From: Cereibacter azotoformans
GTDB taxonomy: Bacteria; Pseudomonadota; Alphaproteobacteria; Rhodobacterales; Rhodobacteraceae
Length of the DNA stretch: 64,000 nt
Assembly: GCA_017599285.1 (NCBI GenBank)
Contig: JAGFXX010000001.1
Coordinates: forward strand, 868,001-932,000
Direction of reading: 5' to 3'
Shown here: positions 36,473 to 45,607 of the stretch, piece after piece
Layout: every line of letters starts with the position of its first letter
Numbering within the stretch: position 1 is the first letter of the stretch
Position numbers and translations under genes: made by a program
Notes under the pieces: generated by a model
What the model saw: only the letters and a program-made list of their open reading frames with translations
Told to the model about the DNA's origin: nothing
Database searches by the model: none

Positions 36473-37645
36473 ATGCATATCCACCTGCCCGAAGACATCG
36501 TCCAGCTGCGCGATACGGTCCGGCGCTTTGTCGATACCGAGGTCGAGCCGCGCGCCGCAGAGATCGACCGCACCAACACGATCCCGACCGGAATCTTCGA
36601 CACGGCACGCGAACTGGGGCTGTTCGGCCTGTCGATCCCCGAGGAGTTCGGCGGACTCGGCGAATGCGAGCTTGCCAGCTGCGTGGCGCTCGAGACGCTC
36701 AGCCGCGGCCCGGGGGGCGTGACCTTCTATGTCGCGCCGAACGCGCCCGCGGCCGCGATCCGCCACGCCGGGACGCCAAAGCAGAAGGCGGACTATCTCG
36801 AGCCGCTGGCCGAGGGGCGCAAGTTCGCCGCCTTCTGCCTGACCGAGGAGGGCGCCGGATCGGACGCCGCCGGGATCCGCACGCGGGCGGTGAAGCGCGG
36901 CGACACATGGGTGATCAATGGCACCAAGATGTGGGTCAGCCGCGCCGCCGACGCCGAGGTCTTCCTCGTCTCGGCCGTGACCGATCCCGAGCGCAAGCCC
37001 AAGCCCGGCATCACCATCTTCCTGATCGGGCGCAGGCCCGGTCTCAGCACCGGCGCGCCGGACGTGCAGATGGGCGGCCGCGGGTCGGGCAGCGCCGAGG
37101 TCCGGTTCGAGGATGTGGAAGCGGGCGAGGACGAGATCCTGGGCGAGCTTCATGACGGCTTCGGCGGGCTGAAGTTCGTCCTGGGTCGCGCCCGGCTCTG
37201 GGCCGCGGCGCGCGCCGTGGGCGTGATCGGCAAGGCCGCCGAGCTGAGCATCGACCATTCCCGGACGCGCCGGCAGTTCGGCCAGCCGATCGGCGAGTTC
37301 CAGATGGTCAAGGAAAAGATCGCCAACATGGTGGCCGATCTCTACGCCGCGCGGCTGCAGCTCTATCAGGCGGCGAGCCTTTTCGATCAGGGGATCGATG
37401 CGGCGCAGGAGGCCGCCTACGCCAAGCTCTTTGCCAGCGAGGCGGCGGGCCGGGCGACGGACGCCTGCGTGCAGATTCACGGCGCGATGGGCGTGGCGGT
37501 GGGCTTTGCCGCCGAGCGGCTCTATCGCGACTGCCGCTCCTACCGCATCCTCGACGGAACCTCGGACATCCAGCGGCTGATGATCGCGAGCCGCGTGCAG
37601 AAACGTGGACTGGGCGAGAGCATCGCTCCGGGAGGTGTGGCATGA
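36473..37645 (+). CDS. Acyl-CoA dehydrogenase
   Basis: A 390-residue FAD-dependent acyl-CoA dehydrogenase introducing an alpha-beta double bond in an acyl-CoA. Segments: FGLSIPEEFGGLGE, FCLTEEGAGSDAAGIRTRAVKRGD and TRRQFGQPIGEFQMVKEKIANM, then the C-terminal CVQIHGAMGVAVGFAAERLYRDCRSYRILDGTSDIQRLMI. Where most family members have Glu-Gly-Thr at the catalytic-base position, this one has Asp-Gly-Thr. ATG at 36473 is preferred to 36467 because AAGGA sits 6 nt before it. Followed by a 4-nt overlap with the flavoprotein gene. Confidence 0.9.
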   Translation: MHIHLPEDIVQLRDTVRRFVDTEVEPRAAEIDRTNTIPTGIFDTARELGLFGLSIPEEFGGLGECELASCVALETLSRGPGGVTFYVAPNAPAAAIRHAGTPKQKADYLEPLAEGRKFAAFCLTEEGAGSDAAGIRTRAVKRGDTWVINGTKMWVSRAADAEVFLVSAVTDPERKPKPGITIFLIGRRPGLSTGAPDVQMGGRGSGSAEVRFEDVEAGEDEILGELHDGFGGLKFVLGRARLWAAARAVGVIGKAAELSIDHSRTRRQFGQPIGEFQMVKEKIANMVADLYAARLQLYQAASLFDQGIDAAQEAAYAKLFASEAAGRATDACVQIHGAMGVAVGFAAERLYRDCRSYRILDGTSDIQRLMIASRVQKRGLGESIAPGGVA

Positions 37646-39384
37646 GCCTGGCGCTGGACAGGGCGGAGACGCGCGAGACCGACGTTCTGGTGATCGGCGC
37701 GGGGGCCGCGGGGCTGAGGGCGGCGCTGGCCGCGCGCGAGGCCGGGGCGCGGGTGCTCCTGGCCAACAAGGGGCGGATCGGCGTCTCGGGGGCGACGGCG
37801 GTGGGGCTCGCCTCGTCGGCGGGCTTTGCCATCCCCGACGGCGCCGGCGATCCGCTGGACAATCCCGATGTGCATTACGACGACATCATGACGGCGGCTC
37901 AGGGCTGCGCCGATCCGCGCCTCGTGCGGATCCTGGTGGACGAGGCGGCCTCGGCCGGGGCCGATCTCGACCGCTGGCGCGTGCCCTTCATCACCGATCA
38001 GGCGACGGGCCGGCCGCTGATCGCGCAGGGTGACTTCGCCTCGCGCCCGCGCAACCGCAAGATCTATCACCACGGCAAGCCCATCGCCGTCGCCCTGCGC
38101 CGGGAATGCGCGAAGGCCGGGGTCGAGTTCATCGAACATGCGATGGTGCTGACGCTTCACACCTCGGACGAAGGGGCCGAGGGCGCGCTGCTGATGACCA
38201 AGGACGGCACTCTGGTCGACATCCGCGCGCGGGTCGTCGTGGTGACGACCGGCGGGGCGGGGCAGCTCTTCCGCTACAGCCTGATGCCCGCCGACATCAC
38301 CGGCGACGGCTATGCGCTCGGCTATCGCGCGGGCGCGCGCATGTCGAACATGGAGTTCATGCAGGCGGGCTTCGGCACGATCAAGCCGGCGCTGAACATC
38401 ATCATGGCCTGGTTCTGGGCGGTCAATCCGCGATTCACCGACCGTTTCGGCAATGACGTGATCGAGCCCCACCTGCCGCCGGGCGTCTCCTTCGCCGATG
38501 CGGTCAAGGACAAGGCGCGCCACTATCCGTTCAGCGCCTCGGACCGCTCGCGCTGGATCGAGATCGCGGCGCGCCTGGCCATCGATGCGGGCCGGGCGAC
38601 CGACCTCGACGGCTTTTACCTCGACCTGCGCCATGTGGACGGCTCGAAGCTGACCGAGAAGGGCTACAGCCAACTCTGGGCGGTCTCGCGCCAGTGGCTG
38701 CTGCGCAAGAACATGGACATCACGAAAGAGCCCCTGCACGTCGGCCTGATGGGTCACGCCATCAACGGCGGCATGATCATCGACGAGGGGGCGCGGACCA
38801 CCGTGCCGGGCCTGCTGGCCGCCGGCGAAGCGGCGACCGGGCCCTATGGCGCCGACCGGCTGGGCGGCAACATGCTGCTGAATTGCCTCGTCTTCGGCAA
38901 TCGCGCGGGCCTTGCCGCGGCCGAGGCCGCGCGCGCGCGCGCTGGTGGCCGGGGGGCGGAGGCGCGGCTTGCCGATGCGCTGGCCGGCCTCAGGCGGCGC
39001 AGCGAAGGGCAGGGAGCCCCGATCCGCCGCTCGCACGAGGCGATCAAGAAGACCATGTCCGACAATGCGCTGATCATCCGCACCGAACAGGGGCTGAAGA
39101 TGGCCGAAGAGGTCCTGATGGCCGAACACGAACGACTGGACGCCGGCGCCTACGCCGCGCGCACGGTGCGCGACCTCTGGCGGGTCTATGAGGCGGAAAA
39201 CCTCGTCGATGTCGGGTTGATGATGGTGACGGCGGCGGCGATGCGCGACGAGACGCGCGGCAGCCACTACCGGGCCGATGCGCCCGAGAAGAAGCCGCAC
39301 TGGGACCGCTCCATCGTGATCGACCGGCGGGACGGCCTGCCCGCGCTCAGCGTCGAGAAGCTCGGCCCGGCCGAGGCGGCATGA
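37642..39384 (+). CDS. FAD-binding fumarate-reductase/succinate-dehydrogenase-type flavoprotein
   Basis: A 580-residue flavoprotein. An N-terminal FAD fold (TDVLVIGAGAAGLRAALAAREAGARVLLANKG) is followed by the fumarate-reductase-like capping domain; GGAGQLFRYSLMPADITGDGYALGYRAGARMSNMEFMQ and PYGADRLGGNMLLNCLVFGNRAGLAAAEAA close the FAD site. The C-terminal helical domain ends DRSIVIDRRDGLPAL, as in SdhA/AprA relatives. No iron-sulfur or membrane subunit is adjacent, so it may act as a soluble dehydrogenase on an acid or acyl substrate. Joined by 4-nt overlaps to the genes on both sides. Confidence 0.85.
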   Translation: MSLALDRAETRETDVLVIGAGAAGLRAALAAREAGARVLLANKGRIGVSGATAVGLASSAGFAIPDGAGDPLDNPDVHYDDIMTAAQGCADPRLVRILVDEAASAGADLDRWRVPFITDQATGRPLIAQGDFASRPRNRKIYHHGKPIAVALRRECAKAGVEFIEHAMVLTLHTSDEGAEGALLMTKDGTLVDIRARVVVVTTGGAGQLFRYSLMPADITGDGYALGYRAGARMSNMEFMQAGFGTIKPALNIIMAWFWAVNPRFTDRFGNDVIEPHLPPGVSFADAVKDKARHYPFSASDRSRWIEIAARLAIDAGRATDLDGFYLDLRHVDGSKLTEKGYSQLWAVSRQWLLRKNMDITKEPLHVGLMGHAINGGMIIDEGARTTVPGLLAAGEAATGPYGADRLGGNMLLNCLVFGNRAGLAAAEAARARAGGRGAEARLADALAGLRRRSEGQGAPIRRSHEAIKKTMSDNALIIRTEQGLKMAEEVLMAEHERLDAGAYAARTVRDLWRVYEAENLVDVGLMMVTAAAMRDETRGSHYRADAPEKKPHWDRSIVIDRRDGLPALSVEKLGPAEAA

Positions 39385-40145
39385 GCACGATCCGCCTCCA
39401 TTGGCCGTCCGAGGGCGTGGCGCTGATCGAACTGGCGCGGCCGGAGGTGTTGAACGCGCTCGATGCGGCCGCGAACCGCGCGCTGCTCGGCCATCTCGAG
39501 CAGCTCGAGGAGGCGGGCGAGGTCCGCGTTGTGGTGCTGGCCGGCGAAGGGCGGGCCTTCTCGGCCGGGGCGGATCTGGGGCACATGCGCGGCCTGTCAG
39601 GGCCGGCGCTGCGCCGCTTCATCGAGGCGAGCCGGCGGCCCGCCGACCGGCTGGCGTGCTCGCCGCTGATATCGGTCGCGGCGCTGCACGGCCATGTGCT
39701 GGGTGGGGGCGCGGAGCTGGCGCTCGGCTGCGACATCCGCATCGCCGCGCCCTCACTCTCGTTCGGCTTTCCCGAGATGGGTTTGGGAAGCCTGCCCGGA
39801 TCGGGCGGGATGCAGCGCCTGCCGCAGATCGTGGGACATGCGCGGGCGCTGGAGCTTGTGGCACTCGGGCAGAGGCTCGGCGCGGAGGAGGCGCTGGATC
39901 TCGGGCTCGTCACGCGGCTGGCAAGCGCGGACGGCAGCCTGCGGGATGAGGCGCTGGCCCTCGCCGCGGCGATTGCCGCCCGCCCGGCCGAGTCGCTCCG
40001 CTATGCCAAGGCCGCCATGACGCTCGCCGGGCTCCCGGAAGCGGCCGGAGCCTTCCACGGGCTCGTGAGCGCCACGCGGCAGGCGGACCCCGCCTATCGC
40101 AGCAAAACCGCAGCGTTCGATCGGGAGGACGGACAAGGCACATGA
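39381..40145 (+). CDS. Enoyl-CoA hydratase/isomerase (crotonase family), copy 1
   Basis: A 254-residue crotonase-fold protein. The oxyanion-hole segment is AALHGHVLGGGAELALGCDIRIA. Both catalytic glutamate positions appear filled: FPEMGLGSLPGSGGMQRLPQ and RALELVALGQRLGAEEAL. The likely reaction is hydration of the enoyl-CoA made by the upstream acyl-CoA dehydrogenase. Its start and stop both overlap neighbours by 4 nt (flavoprotein before, TRAP dctQ after), so enzyme and transporter are made from one message. A second crotonase gene lies at 46874. Confidence 0.9.
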   Translation: MSTIRLHWPSEGVALIELARPEVLNALDAAANRALLGHLEQLEEAGEVRVVVLAGEGRAFSAGADLGHMRGLSGPALRRFIEASRRPADRLACSPLISVAALHGHVLGGGAELALGCDIRIAAPSLSFGFPEMGLGSLPGSGGMQRLPQIVGHARALELVALGQRLGAEEALDLGLVTRLASADGSLRDEALALAAAIAARPAESLRYAKAAMTLAGLPEAAGAFHGLVSATRQADPAYRSKTAAFDREDGQGT

Positions 40146-40654
40146 AGGGATTTTCCAAAGGTCTGAGCGTGCTGGAGGCCCTCTTGTCGCGGGTCATCCT
40201 CGGCTTCTACGCTCTCGTCGTCTGCGTCGTCGTCTTTCAGGTCGTGAACCGCTTCTGGTTGCACCTGCCAATCATCTGGCTGTCCGACCTTGCCATCATC
40301 AGCTTCATCTGGCTCGGGTTCCTGACAGCCGCGCTGGCGGTGCGGCGCGGCGGGCATTTCCGCATGGCACTCATGCTCGACCTCGCGGGCGAGGGGCGGA
40401 TGCGCCGCGGGCTCGAGCTGTTCTCGCACCTCGTCGGGCTTGCCATGTTCGGGCTGCTGGCCGTCACCGGCTGGCAGATGGCGGTGCGTGGCCTGCGCGA
40501 GATCTCGCCCGGCCTGCAGATCCCGATGAGCTGGGCCTATGCCTCGGTCGTGGTCGCGGGCCTGCTGGCGGTGCTGTTCCTTCTCGAGGCCATCGCGCTC
40601 GAGCTGGCCGGCAAGGCCCGCGCGGCCGGCCCTGATCCCGAACGGGAGGAGTGA
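40142..40654 (+). CDS. TRAP transporter small permease (DctQ family)
   Basis: A 170-residue membrane protein with four hydrophobic helices, the full DctQ size. Segments: GFYALVVCVVVFQVVNRFW, IIWLSDLAIISFIWLGFLTAALAVRRGGHFRM and the final SYWAYASVVVAGLLAVLFLLEA-like helix. It works with DctM (40651) and the periplasmic DctP. ATGA overlap with the crotonase gene upstream and GTGA overlap with dctM downstream. It contrasts with the truncated dctQ at 36116 in the same island. Confidence 0.92.
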   Translation: MKGFSKGLSVLEALLSRVILGFYALVVCVVVFQVVNRFWLHLPIIWLSDLAIISFIWLGFLTAALAVRRGGHFRMALMLDLAGEGRMRRGLELFSHLVGLAMFGLLAVTGWQMAVRGLREISPGLQIPMSWAYASVVVAGLLAVLFLLEAIALELAGKARAAGPDPEREE

Positions 40655-41955
40655 TCTTGGACCCGATTACCCTCGTTTTCGGCAGCCTCGTGGTGTTTCT
40701 GCTCTTCGGCGTGCCGGTGGCCTATGCGCTTGGAATGTCCTCGCTTCTGGTCATCGTCTGGGCCGACCTGCCGCTCTCGATCTTCGCGCAGCGCGCCTAC
40801 CAGTCGCTCGACAGCTTCGTGATGCTGGCGGTGCCCTTCTTCCTGCTCGTGGGCCTGCTTATGAACAGCGCCGGCATCTCGGCGCGGATGCTGGAGCTGG
40901 CCGGGGCGATGTTCGGCCGGACGCGCGGGGCGCTGGCCAAGGTCAATGTCGCCGTCAGCATGTTGTTCGCGGGCCTTTCCGGCTCGTCGGTGGCGGATGT
41001 GGCGGGGATGGGGTCGGTGCTGATCCCGGCGATGATCCGCGAGGGCTATCCCCGCGCCTTTGCCGTGGCCGTGACCGCGGCCTCGTCCACCATCGGCATC
41101 ATCATCCCGCCGAGCATCTTCATGGTGGTCTATGGCGCGGTGGGTGATGTCTCGATCGGCGCGCTCTTTCTGGCCGGCGCCCTTCCGGGGCTCCTGATCG
41201 GTGTCACGCAGATCACCTTCTGCCACCTGCTCGCGATCCGCCAGAACCATCCGGTCGGCCAGCCCTTCTCGCTCGCCCGGCTGGGCCGGGCGGCGCAGCG
41301 GGGCGTGCTGCCCTTCGGCGTCACGGTGGTCATCATCGGAGGCATCATCGGCGGCATCTTCACCGCGACCGAGGCCGCTGCCGTCGCCGTCATCTACACG
41401 CTGCTGCTGGGGATCTTCTACCGGACGCTGAAGCTGCGCGGCCTGATCGACTCGTTCCACGGGGCTGCGGTCCATCTGGGGCCCACGCTGCTCTGCGTGG
41501 CCACCGGCAGCGTCTTTGCATGGGTGCTGGCCTTCCTGCAGGTGCCGAACGAGGTTTCGCGGATGGTGGCCTACCTCGATCCCTCGCCCTCGATGGTGCT
41601 CATGTTCATCATGGTGCTCTTCGTCATCGTCGGCACCTTCGAGAGCGGCGTGGCCTCGATCATCATCTTCCTGCCCATCGTGCAGCCCATCGCCGCGGCG
41701 GCGGGGCTCGATCCGGTGCATGTGGGGGTGATCGTCTGCATGACGCTGGCGCTGGGGCTGATCACGCCGCCCTACGGCCTCTGCCTGTTCGTCGCGGCCA
41801 GGATCGGCGGCATCTCGGTCGAACGCTCGTTCGTGGCGGTGCTGCCCTGGATCGGCCTGTTCCTGGTCGTCGACGTGATCTGCGTGCTGCTGCCCGATCT
41901 GGTGCTGTTCCTGCCCCGACTTCTGGTGCCGCAGTTCATGGGGATGCCGCAGTAG
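40651..41955 (+). CDS. TRAP transporter large permease (DctM family)
   Basis: A 434-residue DctM with about twelve membrane helices. Hallmarks are FGVPVAYALGMSSLL, GLSGSSVADVAGMGSVLIPAMIREGYPRAFAVAVTAASSTIGIIIPPSIFMVVYGAVG, FTATEAAAVAVIYTLLLG and LGLITPPYGLCLFVAARIGG. The GTG start overlaps the dctQ stop. With 40142 and the two binding proteins downstream this forms a complete TRAP system importing an organic acid with Na+. It belongs to a different sequence group from the DctM at 32425. Confidence 0.94.
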   Translation: MILDPITLVFGSLVVFLLFGVPVAYALGMSSLLVIVWADLPLSIFAQRAYQSLDSFVMLAVPFFLLVGLLMNSAGISARMLELAGAMFGRTRGALAKVNVAVSMLFAGLSGSSVADVAGMGSVLIPAMIREGYPRAFAVAVTAASSTIGIIIPPSIFMVVYGAVGDVSIGALFLAGALPGLLIGVTQITFCHLLAIRQNHPVGQPFSLARLGRAAQRGVLPFGVTVVIIGGIIGGIFTATEAAAVAVIYTLLLGIFYRTLKLRGLIDSFHGAAVHLGPTLLCVATGSVFAWVLAFLQVPNEVSRMVAYLDPSPSMVLMFIMVLFVIVGTFESGVASIIIFLPIVQPIAAAAGLDPVHVGVIVCMTLALGLITPPYGLCLFVAARIGGISVERSFVAVLPWIGLFLVVDVICVLLPDLVLFLPRLLVPQFMGMPQ

Positions 41956-42019
41956 CGCCGCAACCGAAGACGACCGGCGCTCCGGGGAGGGGGCGTCGCA
42001 TCACACGGGAGGAAGAACG

Positions 42020-43015
42020 ATGAAGACATGGAAGCTCTGCGCGACCGCCCTGATGCTGGCGCTTGCGCCCATCGGGATGGCGCAGGCGCAGGTGGTGCTG
42101 AAGCTCGCCTCGAACGCGGTGCGCAGCGACCCGCCGCGGGTGGGCGACCAGATCGCCTTCGAATGGCTGCAGTCGGAACTCGAGAGCCGGACGAACGGCG
42201 AGGTGACGCTCGAGATCTACTGGGGCGGCGCGCTCGGCGCCGAGGCGCAGCTTGTCCAGTCGCTGGAGACCGGGGTGATCGACATCCTGCCGAATTCCGG
42301 CTCGAACGCCGCCTCGACCCTGCCGGAGGCGGGGCTCTTCAGCACGAGCTACCTGTTCCGCGACTTCGACCATTACCGCGCGGTGGCCAACGATCCCGCC
42401 TTTTTCGACCGGCTGGCCGAGCTTCAGGCGGCCCGCAACGCGGGCTACCGGCTGGTGGGGCTGGGGGCGACGGGCTCGCGCAACCTCTACAACCGCACCC
42501 GTCCGGTGGCGACACCCGAGGAGGCGGCCGGGTTGAAGATGCGTGTCCAGTCCAGCCCGATCGAGTTCCGCATCTGGCAGACGCTGGGCCTGATCCCGAC
42601 CGCCATCCCCTCGACCGAGATCTACCTGTCGCTGCAGACCGGCGTGGTCGATGCCTCGGAAAGCTCGATCCCCTTCATCATGTCGAACAAGTATTACGAG
42701 GTGGCGCCCTACATCACGCTGACCAATCACCAGATCAGCACGCATCTCTATTTCCTGAACGACGCCTCGCTTCAACGCGTGCCCGAGGAGCATCGGCAGG
42801 TGCTGCTCGGCCTGCTGCGCGAGACCGGGAACCGGCACATCGATGCGACGGCAGACCTCAGCGAGACGATGCTCGAGGAGCTGCGCGCCCAACCCGGCGT
42901 GACCGTCACCGAGGCCGACACCAAGGCCTTCGCGAACCGTCTGGTGGAGCTTCAGGACGAGGTGGCGGCCGAGCTGGGCGTGACGGACCTGCTCGCCACC
43001 ATCCGCGCGCATTGA
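42020..43015 (+). CDS. TRAP substrate-binding protein (DctP family), tandem copy 1
   Basis: A 331-residue periplasmic binding protein with signal peptide (KLCATALMLALAPIGMAQA, cleavage near AQA-QV). The DctP core is present: LYNRTRPVATPEEAAGLKMRVQSSPIEFRIWQTLGLIPTAIPSTEIYLSLQTGVVDASESS, containing the conserved Arg that binds the substrate carboxylate (KMRVQ). GGGAGGAAG precedes the ATG. Located 64 nt after dctM and 22 nt before a second DctP that shares its pattern (KYYEVAPYI, LSLQTGVVDA). Confidence 0.93.
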   Translation: MKTWKLCATALMLALAPIGMAQAQVVLKLASNAVRSDPPRVGDQIAFEWLQSELESRTNGEVTLEIYWGGALGAEAQLVQSLETGVIDILPNSGSNAASTLPEAGLFSTSYLFRDFDHYRAVANDPAFFDRLAELQAARNAGYRLVGLGATGSRNLYNRTRPVATPEEAAGLKMRVQSSPIEFRIWQTLGLIPTAIPSTEIYLSLQTGVVDASESSIPFIMSNKYYEVAPYITLTNHQISTHLYFLNDASLQRVPEEHRQVLLGLLRETGNRHIDATADLSETMLEELRAQPGVTVTEADTKAFANRLVELQDEVAAELGVTDLLATIRAH

Positions 43016-43037
43016 CCAGCCAAGGGAGGAGACTGAC

Positions 43038-44051
43038 ATGAAAATCCTGCGTCGAACCATCACGGGCGCCGCGACCGGGCTGCTTCTGGCCCTGCCGGGC
43101 GTGGCCCTCGCCGGGACAACCCTGCGGGTGGCCAGCGAGGAGGCCTTCGCCACACCGGCCAAGGTTGCGGCCCAGTCCGCGCTGGAACATGTCGAGAAGA
43201 CCCTGCCGGATGCGACCGGCGGCGCGGTGAGCGTGCAGCTCTATCCGGGCGGCGCGCTTGGCAGCGAGAAGGAGCTGATCAAGGCGCTGGCCGATGGCAC
43301 GGTCGATGCGATGGTGCTCTCGCCCGGGAACGCGGCCGGCATCGTGCCCGAGGTGCAGCTGTTCAGCGCGAGCTATCTCTTTGAAAGCTATGACCATGCC
43401 CGCGCCGTCATCAAGGACGATGCGTTCTTCGAGGCGCTGGCGCAGATCATCGCCGAAAAGCAGGCGGGCTTCCAGCTGGCCGGGATCGGCCTGACCGGCA
43501 CGCGCAACTACTACAGCCGCAGCCGGGCGGTCGAGACGATCGAGGATCTCTCGGGCGTCAAGATGCGCGTCATGTCCTCTCCGACCGAGTTCAAGGTCTG
43601 GAGCGAGCTGGGCACGCTGCCCACCACGATCCCGGCGCCCGAGATCTACACGTCGCTGCAGACCGGCGTGGTCGATGCCGCCGAAAGCAGCCTGCCGGCC
43701 ATCTCGGGAAGCAAGTATTACGAGGTCGCCCCCTACATCTCGCTGACCCAGCACCAGTTCAACCTGCATCTCTTCCTCGTCTCGGACATTGCGATGTCGC
43801 GGCTGTCCGAGGGTCAGCAGGCGGCGGTTCTGCAGGCGTTCCGCGAGGCGGGGCATATCGAGATCGACGAGGCGATCCGGCTGAGCGACGAGGTGCTGGC
43901 CTTCCTGCGCGAGCGGCCCGGCGTGACGGTGACCGAGGTCGATACCGCGCCTTTCGCGCAGAAGCTGCGCGCCGTGCAGGATGAGGTGGCCACCGGCCTC
44001 GGCGTCGAGCCGCTGCTCGAGATCATTCGCAGCCACGGGACCCAGGGATGA
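43038..44051 (+). CDS. TRAP substrate-binding protein (DctP family), tandem copy 2
   Basis: A 337-residue paralogue of the preceding binding protein, sharing NYYSRSRAVETIEDLSGVKMRVMSSPTEFKVWSELGTLPTTIPAPEIYTSLQTGVVDAAESS and SKYYEVAPYISLTQHQ. Signal peptide: TGAATGLLLALPGVALAG. The two are clearly diverged, so this is not a recent exact duplication. Two binding proteins on one permease would let the system take up two related acids. GGGAGGAG precedes the ATG; the stop overlaps the CoA-transferase start by 4 nt. Confidence 0.93.
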   Translation: MKILRRTITGAATGLLLALPGVALAGTTLRVASEEAFATPAKVAAQSALEHVEKTLPDATGGAVSVQLYPGGALGSEKELIKALADGTVDAMVLSPGNAAGIVPEVQLFSASYLFESYDHARAVIKDDAFFEALAQIIAEKQAGFQLAGIGLTGTRNYYSRSRAVETIEDLSGVKMRVMSSPTEFKVWSELGTLPTTIPAPEIYTSLQTGVVDAAESSLPAISGSKYYEVAPYISLTQHQFNLHLFLVSDIAMSRLSEGQQAAVLQAFREAGHIEIDEAIRLSDEVLAFLRERPGVTVTEVDTAPFAQKLRAVQDEVATGLGVEPLLEIIRSHGTQG

Positions 44052-45607
44052 TCGCTGCCGGGGATCAGGGCGACAAGGTGATGCCGGCCGAGCGGGCCAT
44101 CGCGATGGTCCGCCCGGGCTCCACGCTCGGCGTCGGCGGGGCGGGTGGGGTGCAGGAGCCCGACCTGCTGATCGAGACGCTCGCCCGCCGCTTTCGCGAA
44201 ACGGGCGAGCCGGGCCGCCTGACCGAGTTCCACGCCATCCGCTGCGGCGAGATCGACGGGCGCGGCACGAGCCTCTTTGGCGCCGAGGGTTTCGTGAGCC
44301 GCATGTATGGCGGCTCGTTCTGGCCCGCCGGCACGCCCGCGCTGGTCCGGCAGATCCACGAGAACCGGATGGCCGCGTGGAACTTCTCGATCGGGGTCAT
44401 GTATGGCCTGCTCGAGGCGGCGGCGGCGGGCCGGCCGGGCCTCTTGACCGAGGTGGGGCTCGATACCTTCGTCGATCCGTTGCAGTCGGGCGGGGCCCTG
44501 AACGAGGCCGCCGCGCGCGAGCCGGCCGTCGAGCGGGTGACGGTGGGCGGGCGGCCGATGCTCTTCTACCGGACGGTGCCGATCGACGTGGCCTTCATCC
44601 GCGGCACGACCGCCGATCCCTGCGGCAACGTCACGATGGAGGAGGAGCCGGCCAACTGCGGCGCGCTGGCCCTTGCGCAGGCGGCGAAGGCGAACGGCGG
44701 ACGCGTCGTCGTGCAGGTCAAGCGCCTCGCCCCGCGCGGCGCGCTCGATCCGCATCTCGTCCGGGTTCCCGGCATCCTTGTCGATGCCGTCGTGCTCAGC
44801 CCCGGCCAGCGGCAGACGACCCATGTGGAGTTCGACCCGACGCTGGTGGGTGCTGCCCGCCTGCCGCTCGAGGCGGTGCCGATCCCGCCGATGTCGGCCG
44901 ACAAGGTCATCCTGCGGCGCGCGCTCCTGGAGGCGCGGCCGGGCGAGACGCTGGCCATCGGCTTCGGCGCGCCGGGCTTCATACCCGCCATCGCCGTCGA
45001 GGAGGGCGTCTTCGACCGCGTGACCTTCTCGGTCGAGCATGGGGTGATCGGCGGGATCAACGGCTATGCCTGCGGCGGGCGCACCTTCCCCTGCGCCCAC
45101 AACCCCGAAGCGATCATCGACGCGGCCGACCAACTGCGCTTCTTCGCGGGCGGCGGGCTCGACCGGGCCTTCCTCGGCGTGGGCGAGGTGGACGGGCAGG
45201 GCAACGTGAACGTCAGCCGCTTCGGCGACCGCATCCCCGGCGCGGGCGGCTTCATCGACATGACGCAGGGCACGCGGGATGTGGTGTTCTGCATCCGCCT
45301 CGGCGACCGGGGCCGGCGCAAGTTCGTGCCGCGGGTCGAGCAGATCACCTTCAGCGGCCCGCGCGCCCTGCGCGAGGGGCAGAACATCCTCTACATCACC
45401 GAGAAGGCGGTGTTCCGCCTCCGCCCCGAGGGGCTCGTGCTCACCGAGATCCGCGAGGGGCTCGATCCGCGCCGTGACGTGCTGGACCAGATCGGCGCCG
45501 AGGTGCGCGTGGCCAGCGACCTGATCCCCATGCCCGACATCTGCTTCCGCGACGCCCCAATGGGCCTCGCCGATCTCTGGACGACCGAAGAAAAGGAAAA
45601 GACGTGA
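44048..45607 (+). CDS. Acyl-CoA:carboxylate CoA-transferase, fused alpha-beta, second copy
   Basis: A 519-residue family I CoA-transferase, paralogous to that at 28869 (shared IRGTTADxxGxV-type segment, VQVKRxAxxGxLDP, and RFGxxxxGxGGFI). The beta-domain active-site Glu is in TFSVEHGVIGGI, and the glycine-rich FFAGGGLDRAFLGVGEVDGQGNVNVSRFG follows. It lies immediately after the second binding protein (ATGA overlap) and before the aldolase (GTGA overlap), so it probably activates the imported acid to its CoA thioester. The acid is not identifiable from sequence. Confidence 0.9.
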   Translation: MIAAGDQGDKVMPAERAIAMVRPGSTLGVGGAGGVQEPDLLIETLARRFRETGEPGRLTEFHAIRCGEIDGRGTSLFGAEGFVSRMYGGSFWPAGTPALVRQIHENRMAAWNFSIGVMYGLLEAAAAGRPGLLTEVGLDTFVDPLQSGGALNEAAAREPAVERVTVGGRPMLFYRTVPIDVAFIRGTTADPCGNVTMEEEPANCGALALAQAAKANGGRVVVQVKRLAPRGALDPHLVRVPGILVDAVVLSPGQRQTTHVEFDPTLVGAARLPLEAVPIPPMSADKVILRRALLEARPGETLAIGFGAPGFIPAIAVEEGVFDRVTFSVEHGVIGGINGYACGGRTFPCAHNPEAIIDAADQLRFFAGGGLDRAFLGVGEVDGQGNVNVSRFGDRIPGAGGFIDMTQGTRDVVFCIRLGDRGRRKFVPRVEQITFSGPRALREGQNILYITEKAVFRLRPEGLVLTEIREGLDPRRDVLDQIGAEVRVASDLIPMPDICFRDAPMGLADLWTTEEKEKT

